A stretch of 64,000 nucleotides of DNA, taken from Orbilia blumenaviensis. Its lineage: Eukaryota > Ascomycota > Orbiliomycetes > Orbiliales > Orbiliaceae. How positions within the stretch are numbered: the stretch's first letter is position 1; each line of letters starts with the position of its first letter. The notes under the pieces are model-generated. The model had not been told where the DNA came from, searched no databases, and saw nothing but the letters and a program-made list of their open reading frames with translations. The DNA lies in the NCBI GenBank assembly GCA_036872755.1, contig JAVHNS010000008.1, positions 310,001-374,000 of the forward strand, written 5' to 3'. Both the position numbers and the translations under genes were made by a program. Below, piece by piece: positions 56,455-64,000 of this stretch.

Positions 56455-58242
56455 TCAAACCGTTTCTTCTTCATCAGCAGGGTCGATCAACCAAGTGTCA
56501 TCATCAATATCAGCATTGTCGCCTGAAGGCGGCCCGCTAGATTCCCCGTCTCGACTATCGATATGCAGACCCTCCAATCCACTAACAAGCGAATTTCTCT
56601 TTTCCGATTTTAGCGGCGGTGAAATGTGATACTTCTTGTCGTGCTTGCCTAGCCGTTTCGAAGTCTTCTCTTTCTTAGGTTTTTCTTCGGGATGCGTTTT
56701 GATCTGCATTTGGACAAGACGGGAGGACCCACCAACTGCCAACTTCGGTTCACGAGAAACGCGAGACATGATGGTTTTGGGAGCCGGATCGCTGCTCGTC
56801 ATTGAGGCAAGGGCCTGTATTACAAATCAGCATTAGAAAATCAGAGGGGAGATACGGACGTCGTACAAAGGAATCAGTGTTGTGGCCGAATACGAAGGAT
56901 ATCAACCTCTTTCCGGAGGATACGTTCTCAGCTTTGACAGACATCACACCGATAGCAGGCTCACCCCAAATATTGGCTTTCCCATAGCCTTGGGTACCTA
57001 TAGAAATTTACAGTCTTAGCACGACAAGCTTGGTGATATATGCGGTGCGCTCTTACCCATGAAGTCTTCATTGATAATCTTTTTCATAGCGTCTAGCTCA
57101 TCGTTAGAATCGTAGATGCGGTTAACAGCCTGAGCAGAGATCAAGGTATGAAGCATATGCTCTCCTGTTCCGCTAACGACAGTCGCGGCCTGTCGTTCCC
57201 CGCGATCCTTCACAAATGTGCCAACACCAATCAAAGCAGCCGGCCCAACCCGACCAGGTTGTTTCATTCCAATACCACCACTAGACGAACCGGCAGCCAT
57301 ATTTCCATATCTGTCAATAGAAATGGCACCCACAGTGTCGGTTACAAGATCAACTTTTTGTTCCAACAACTGTGGGGTTCCGGGCAACTCTTGGGTGGTA
57401 GGTGGCAGAGCAGACCCAGATTCCTGGATAGGACGATTGCTGGCTCCAAGAAGCGGGAGATCGGCAGTGAGGGACTTATCGGGATCCCTTCCTCGACGTT
57501 TCATGATTTCTTGGTATTCGATTTCCTTTTGCCACTTTGAGAACCTGATGCGAGCCGAATGTGCGACCAGCGACTCGTTAGTGTTGACGGGGAATCGCTG
57601 CTCACGGGCGTAGTCTACTGCGCCCTCTCCAACTACGAAATTGGGGGGCACTCGCTTAAGCGTCAACGGTTGGGAGGATCGCTCGAGAATCAAACGGGCA
57701 AGGGAAATCGGGTTTTGGATTTCTGGATGGTTTGTAATTAGATCTACCCTTGAAAAGCACAGAATGGGGTTTTTATATACTTACGAGGAGTAGCACCGAC
57801 AGCACCAGTCCGGCCAAAGCTGTCCATAATAGAAGCATCGGCTTCTACAACCCCATCGAAGTTGAGATTGCTGCCATAGCCGCAGTTGGTGACAGGGTCG
57901 TCTTCCAAGACGCGGATGGCAATCTCAACTGCATCAGTGGATGTCCCCCCGGCTTTCAAGGCGGCCATAGCAGCTTGGCAAGCACTATAAGTAGTAGAAA
58001 ACACCAAATCAGTAAAAGTGATGCCTCCTAGTGTCGGGAATCCTGGAGATACGGGGTATATATCAACTAGTACCATACTTTCGACAAGCCCTTAGATGTT
58101 TCTGTTCATTCTCAGTAGAATGATATCCAGCACCAGCATGCACAAAGATACAGCTGTAATCTGGATGATCATAGCCGCTTGCATATCGTCTGACAGAGGT
58201 GTAGAGAGACTGGTCAGGAAGCTCGCCTTGACGAGGTGCCAT
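56455..58242 (-). CDS. Taspase 1-like threonine aspartase (Ntn hydrolase)
   Basis: Five minus-strand exons, 58242-58079, 57984-57785, 57743-57057, 56997-56867 and 56814-56455, with introns of 94, 41, 59 and 52 nt, give 513 residues. The start [10 protein letters not shown] is the family's N-terminal block. [22 protein letters not shown] is joined across intron 1. [21 protein letters not shown] and GAVGAT...[10 protein letters not shown] follow. The autoproteolysis and nucleophile site is [13 protein letters not shown], with Thr258 as the expected nucleophile after cleavage at Asp257/Thr258. SSSGG and GHNTDSFALASM (across intron 4) line the active site. A loop of about 60 residues precedes the cleavage site. 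The C-terminal 110 residues are Lys-rich then acidic and are probably disordered. Taspases self-cleave into alpha/beta subunits and cut proteins after Asp. The fungal substrate is unknown. Confidence 0.92.
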
Positions 58243-59681
58243 TTGGAGAAATTTATATCAAGGAACGCGAAACGGTCGGTAGAAGCTCAAAGCATCAAAC
58301 CACTAGACGAATTAGATGGCAGTGCGGGTTGCCAGAAGCTTGGAGCTTGTTGGATGCTGGAAAGAGGGAGAAGATGGATATTTCTAAGAGATGGTTGTCA
58401 GTACTACTCTCCCGCAACATAATAGGCACTTACTAGGTAAATACCTAGGTAAGTCGGTACCCTGCCCCATACTTAAATTAGGTGTTTAAGAGGGTAGGAG
58501 CCATATTCCGACTGGATTGTGGGTGGTTGTTGCGGAGGACTTACTGGTTGATTGGCAGATCAGCTTTAGGTGGAACTGCAAACTAATTTGCAAGCCATCC
58601 GAAGCAAGGCAAGCACCTCTGTAAGACGACTTAGAGTCTTTGGATATCCGGCTGACCGTAAATGCAGGTATAGCCTCGAGAGAATAGAGTGGAGGCGAGG
58701 ATAAAATTGGAACTCAAATGATGGATTAAATGCAGTGTACAGCTAAAATCCGCCTAGGCGATGCTTCTGCGCAATATCCCGAGCTCGCGCGCAGAACGAC
58801 AAACGTGGCGCTGGGTATACTCCCTCAGCTGGGGCGTGAAAGAGCGAATAACTTCCGTTGTTCGACAGCGTCTTTGAAACCCATGCGAAAACAACGTCTG
58901 AGGATCCAGAATATAACACCTATTCGGCAAAAGTGTATGGATCTATACGTGTAGTCGACTCCCACGGCAGTGTTTGCAACGTTTGTAGTCGAGATCTAGG
59001 GAATGTTGCCTAAATGTTTTGAAGGTTTGCAGTTTTTCGTGTTGAAGTGCCAAGACCACCCAGAATACAACACGACACACACAATAGCAGGTCGTCAACT
59101 GGTTCGGTGCCTGTCCTCACGGCAGCCTGTAACTACTGCTTCAAAATTGGCCTGGGATATATAGGTATATAGATAAGATAACTATAGTAATTACTTAAGA
59201 CAAATGTGCTCGGTCTGCGAAGTCGAAAAAACGGAGAGAATGGCAGTTCTAATATGGTTGTTCCGAGAATATGTTAGTTTTATCGTCGCGTTGCGTGCAG
59301 CTACACTGGATCCATGGAACGGGTTATGGGTTTATCGTGTGCATATTCCTGAGATGATTTAAGTGATCCTGACTGCACCATCAAAACCTTGGCAAGTATC
59401 TATATATCTATAAATCTCCAACTAAGTTATCGTGAGATCAACAAGGACCCGAAAATGCGAATATTCAAATACGCAAATAACTTGTCATCTGTGACCATTT
59501 ATATATAGTATTCGTAGGGGGGTAGATATAGCTATATATCTTTAAGAGACAATATGGTTTTTACTCAGGCCCGTCTGATGTAGGGCACGAAATTCCAAAA
59601 TTTAGATCTATCATTGATAAATTCACCCTATTATCAGTATATATAATTAAGCCCTTATCTAAATGCTTGACCGCTTATCAA
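58243..59681. other. AT-rich intergenic region
   Basis: Spacer between two minus-strand genes. It contains a 5' flank of the taspase gene and AT-rich sequence with (TATA)n stretches near 59400-59530. The short frame at 58730-58954 has no support. Confidence 0.5.
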
Positions 59682-61057
59682 TTAAATGTCGACAAGAGGC
59701 GTCTCCTGCACCATTCTACCGATCTCTAACCGTGAAACTAGATACGGATCACTAATTGTAGCCATTTCGTTACCATTTTTCGAGACACCAAAGATCCCGA
59801 ATGCGCACGCTTTGATCCACACCTCTTTGATATTAGGCGTAACTATCGACATCGTCCATAGCCAATTCTCAGCCAGAGTTTTCCCGTCGGTATGGTCATT
59901 GAATCTTGCGGCTAAAATAATGATTTCCAGACCGGCGAGACTTTGGCGGAGTTGATTATATAGTGTGCGATTCTGAATGTCGAAACATCAGTACTTGTTG
60001 CACCGACCAGATAAAAATTGTATTTGAATTAATAGGAAACACTAACCCGAAGGACTTTCGACAGCCACAGCATATATAGATACTCACAAGATAACACTCT
60101 GAGTTTAGAAAAGTCCGCAGATATCAAAAAAGGAGGCACCACCCTTTCAAATCCGATGATCCGAAAAATCGTCATATTCCGAAGCTGCCATTTGTGTGCG
60201 ACCTTAATGTCTCTGCTAAGGTAGGCATCGTACTTTGACTGTATCAAATCGACCCTGGATACCAAATACTCAGCACGGTCGAAAATCGCAGAAAGACGTT
60301 CGAAAAACGTATCAATCGTTTTCGCGTTAGCTTGGTGAAGCTTAAGCACGAGCTTGATACTTTTCAAACTCTTCAAACATGGCCGGGGACGAGTGAAGTC
60401 TACTAAATCGCAAATCTCATTTCTGTGTACGAGGTAGCAAATACTAAGTACTTGGAGCTGTGGCATTGACAGAACCACTTGATCTAGTACCTTCCATATG
60501 GAGCACCACGGTGGATTCTCTGGGGTCTTCAATTCCTGATAGTTGAAAATTCTAACATTTGCGAATATTTCAATATTTCGGGTAATTTCGGAGATATAGT
60601 CGGCAGTCGGTGTGTAACCCCTCTCATGAATATCCATATCGAGCTCGCTACCGAGACATCGCCATCGAGACTTAGCAACATGCAACACAACTCGGATGTT
60701 AGGAAACGAAGGTTAAGGCTACAAATATCTGTCATACCTAGTATGAAGAGCGTAAGGATACTCGGTCGGTTTTGAAGATTCCACTTCTGCCGGTGAGCTT
60801 TTGCCTAGATGCCGCACACGAAAGCTTCTATAAAGCGCTGGCGACCCCGCGTCCGCCCATCGTCGGCAGATCCTTACAACGTTGATCAAATCTTTCCTCT
60901 GCAAGTATTCGAATATGCTGACTAGTATCTCGGTGGGGATAGTATTAATGGGCGTTGCCGAAAAGTCAAGAAGCCGGGGTTCTCTGATAGCCTCGGCCTC
61001 CCAGGGGTTGGACTCTAATCGTACTGTCGTTTTCAGGTCCTGGATGAGGTGGTCCAT
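59682..61057 (-). CDS. F-box protein
   Basis: Three minus-strand exons proposed: 61057-60738, 60647-60047 and 59972-59682, giving 403 residues. The F-box lies at about 38-80 (INTIPTEILVSIFEYLQRKD, then LINVVRICRRWADAG), followed by PALYRSF. The rest has leucine-rich spacing (VVLSMPQLQVLSICYL, CLKSLKSIKLVLKL, SRLEIGRMVQE). Intron 2 (74 nt; GTTAGT to TTCAG) extends the frame 97 codons beyond the apparent stop near 60029 and is well supported by the open frame that follows. Intron 1 (90 nt; GTATGA to GGTAG) is tentative. The other acceptor near the CCTAAC branch gives the wrong frame, so a frameshift in exon 2 cannot be excluded. It is probably a substrate adaptor of an SCF ubiquitin ligase. Confidence 0.72.
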
Positions 61058-62593
61058 CGTTGCGACATGTCATGTTTAAATTCGATGGCTGCGGCTGGCT
61101 ACACCATTGCAACACGCAGATGGTCAGAGGAATAACTTGTTCCTGCTGCGTTTAAATTAATTTTATAATGGCCCTCAAAATCATTAGAATCAAAAAACCA
61201 GTGAATAAGGCACAGCAGATAAAAGGGCCGGAACACACCGAAATCGGAAACACACAAACACCGAACTTTTAAGCAAGATCTCAGCACGATAGAAATCCGG
61301 TATAAATACGTTAATTTAACATACTTATTATCATCAAACGAAAAAATAATTTTTTATATTTTTCTTAAGAGAACAGTTAGTGGGTCTCAGCCGGCTTGTC
61401 CGATTACTAGTACCTGCTAGCTCTAAGCTAACAGCTGATCCAGCAGCCGCCCTCATTAATACACAAATTAATAATCATACCAGTAGGCAAGCTGCCTGAG
61501 ACCAACTCGCGATTCCCTTGAGAAAATCAAAAAAATATTTTTTGTCTGACGGTAGTTAATAAGTATGCTAAATTAACGTATTTATGCTGGGTTTCTGTCG
61601 TGCCAATATCTCTCTTAAAGTTCACTGTGTGTTGTGAGTTCAGTGTGTTTTGACACCTTTTGTATGGTATGATAACGCAACTGCGAGCTGTTGTCGACAT
61701 CGAGGTCAACCATTGTCCATGAGAGATAAGCTTCTTGTCACAATAATCATTTATAGATTTTACTAGTAAATACCTAGGTAGTTTTTTCAGTAATATAAGT
61801 GTTAAACTGGTCTCGTTGGTACTAGACAACATGTACAACACAAAGTCGAAAATTAAACGGGTTTGATTTCAGAAAGCTGCAACACAGATTTCGCCGTTAT
61901 GTCGACGCCTATTAGACATTACATGGAGAACCGAATTTTAAATTTTTATCCTAATTACGAAACTACTTATCTTCGAAACACCACTCTCAGATTGACTAGT
62001 ATTTGTATCGTGTCCAGGCTTCAGCTATGCATAAATATGTCGTATGGGGTAGCACAACGTCGCGGGAATATGATTAAGGATTGAACAGTCAATCGTTAAT
62101 ATAATATCTAGGGTCAGTTGAACGACTTGTGAGGCTGCGTAGTTTTTGCCCCGGCAAACTGACTAAATGCTTAGTGCCTTAATCTAGAGATCTAACCTGC
62201 CGCGCACCTAGGTCTTTCTTTTAGAATCCTAGGCGCATCAAATGGAAAGATGTACTTAGGATTGATGCCATATGCATGCATAGCGATAGCTTCAAATGCG
62301 GCGTCTTTTGGCCGGCTTAGGCGTTGTATTGGCTAAGCTTGAGCTCTTAAGCATAAAGAAAAATTAGAACACATGGACTTGTGCGAGGAAGACGCTAGAA
62401 ACCCCAATAGGCCAACGCGATGTAAGGAGTGGGACTATGAGCTGAATTAAGGTTGAACATTTGTAGCCTAGTTAAAGCTTAGGGTGCAACTAGTACATTC
62501 GGAACACCAACATACAATATGCTAAGCTAAGCAGTGCTTCCAGTATTGGGAATAAATCGGAGCCTCAATTGGGGCTTTGAAGATCTTCCCAGT
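61058..62593. other. AT-rich intergenic region containing a long inverted repeat
   Basis: Upstream of the F-box gene and downstream of the right-edge gene. Apart from the inverted repeat at 61231-61650 it holds only short, unsupported frames. Confidence 0.6.
61231..61650. repeat. Long imperfect inverted repeat (foldback-like element)
   Basis: Two arms of about 170-190 bp are reverse complements around an axis near 61443. Matched blocks include GGTCTCAG (61383-61390) with CTGAGACC (61496-61503), and TAAATACGTTAATTTA (61303-61318) with its complement at 61569-61584. The outer AACACAC/GAACTTT block matches GTGTGTT/AAAGTTC on the right. Arms differ by scattered, mainly transition-like changes. 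It may be a decayed miniature inverted-repeat element or two head-to-head repeat fragments. No target-site duplication was identified. Confidence 0.8.
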
Positions 62594-64000
62594 TTAATAA
62601 AACGGCCTTTTGACCCAATACTTTTCTTTTTTCCCTAGATTGACATAATTGAAGTCTCCTTTAATGTCTGTTGTAATCAGCGGGAAAGTCATACCATCTT
62701 CTGTCTCTCCACTGCATAAATCGAAATTCTGAATGCCGTCAGTGATTTTCTTTACTTGTCGCGGATCAGATGCACCAGGGCCCTTCGCCATTTTGTACAG
62801 ATTACCATTTTGGTCTAAAATCAACACACCCGAGGGAACTTCACGTTCTGCGTCTTGGGGTGGGCTTTGATATTGCTTCGGGATAACTTGCACCGTGCGC
62901 AGCGCAGTGACACTGAGACCTTTTCCAATTTGTTGGAGTGCCGCTGAAGATCTTCCTATGGCATCTCCTGGAAGACTCCAAAGCCCGTTACCTCCAGCAA
63001 TCAACTCATCTAGATCTTGGCTTCCCGGTTTTACCACAGTCGCAACGCTTGTAAGTCTGATGCCTATAGTTATCGGTTAGAATCTAGATATAGTAAAACA
63101 AGTGCAAGTCTGAGTGCACATGTCAGTCGCTTAGGCATACCGTCTGGAATCTTGATAGGAGTGTCAAACAACCGACTGTAGGCGGTGTAGAGTAATTGCT
63201 GCTTGTCATCCACCTCATATAGAACGAATACCCCAGATGAACCGGCGACAGCGCCGCAAGATAAGTCTGCAACGCGCGTGGCATTGGTCGGCAGATTTAG
63301 GTCACTCGCAATAACCCAAGATCCAAGGTCGGGTTTCACTTCTACGCGCGCGATCGTCTTCTGCAGTCCCAGAATTATGGGTGCGTACGTATACGCTGCA
63401 TTTGAGTCCAGGGGTCCCTTCAAAACACGCGATGTCGATAATTAGCGATGTTATACGATCTAAATTGCTAAAAACCATAAGAATATCTTACTAGGAGGAC
63501 CTTCACTACCGGTGAAGGGAGGGTGGGGATTTGGGGGATGATTAGACTTTGGATCTTGTTTTTGTCATCCCAATCGATACCATCCGCTATGAAAGGCTTC
63601 CAGACGAAGAGCCTCCCCTTTTGATCGTTGTTAGAATAGGCCGAAGCGCAAACCATGTAAGTTTCCAAGTCCTTATCTTGTACAACATCGAACGTTGTAA
63701 TATATTCGGAAGGAACGAGTCCTAGGGCAGTGCTCAGATTTTTCCAGATATAGTTGCTGTCAGTATCCTTGTAATACACACCAAACTCTGTGTTATTAGG
63801 ACCGATAGAGCGAAGTGCAACGATCAATGCGCTCTTAAAGTCATCATCTTCGTCACCGTTACCCCAAACAATCTTGTTTGTGGTCACTCGTTTCTCCAAG
63901 ATTGCTTTATATTTAGACACTCCCTTGGCGATTTGATTTGACGGTTTGATACCAACTTTCCCCCATGCGTCCGATATAGCGGCTTCGATTTGCGGTTCTT
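62594..64000 (-). CDS. Partial CDS, possible beta-propeller protein (5' end missing)
   Basis: Three minus-strand exons lie inside the window, 64000-63492 (open at the edge), 63417-63141 and 63063-62594, with introns of 74 and 77 nt. They give 417 complete codons. The start is outside the window. The protein shows recurring blocks with hydrophobic, aromatic and Gly/Asp turns (FGVYYKDTDSNYIWKNLS, GVFVLYEVDDKQQLLYTAYS, GVLILDQNGNLYKMAKG) at roughly blade spacing, which suggests a beta-propeller. There is no visible catalytic motif and no membrane segment. Fungal lectin-like propellers are one possibility, but the similarity is only in pattern and I do not name a function. Confidence 0.7.

Overview
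The window is nuclear DNA of a filamentous ascomycete (Pezizomycotina). The signs are spliceosomal introns of about 41-160 nt with GTAAGT/GTATGT-like donors and CTAAC/CTAAT branch sites, CT-rich leaders, large AT-rich gene-poor stretches, and typical fungal families: Yta7-type AAA ATPase, TFIIH Tfb4, GH45, GH76-like, rhodopsin-domain membrane protein, F-box proteins and a homeobox/C2H2 factor. A nematode-trapping (Orbiliomycete-like) source is only a guess. No bacterial-style operon, CRISPR array, convincing tRNA or rRNA was seen.

Layout. 1-9300 is a conserved gene block: a partial ASPM/Sha1-like gene on the left edge, then a five-exon bromodomain AAA ATPase. 9300-27600 is AT-rich and accessory. 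It holds a small Myb-like gene, two related subtilase-fold genes (12431 and 17571), a short F-box/ankyrin gene, a homeobox plus zinc-finger gene and a small repeat protein with YVPPHLR motifs. 27600-41100 is mostly empty, with a GPI-type GH45-like protein and a seven-helix rhodopsin-domain protein. 41100-52700 is denser: metallophosphoesterase, GH76-like glycosidase, an Arg-rich protein of unknown role, an F-box protein, Tfb4 and a PSD-like decarboxylase. 52700-64000 is AT-rich again, with a threonine aspartase, an F-box protein, a long inverted repeat and the 3' part of a possible beta-propeller protein that leaves the window.

Most interesting. The subtilase-like genes at 12431 and 17571 share three intron positions and phases and a C-terminal CxxC...DCPC tail. 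One keeps the Asp-His-Ser triad and has a signal peptide. The other is predicted to be membrane-anchored and has lost all three catalytic residues while keeping an open frame. This looks like a protease plus pseudoprotease pair. Also notable are a GH45-like protein whose catalytic acid Asp is Asn, and an inverted repeat of about 420 bp at 61.2-61.65 kb. Exon joins were worked out by hand from splice signals, phase and family conservation. There are no transcript data.
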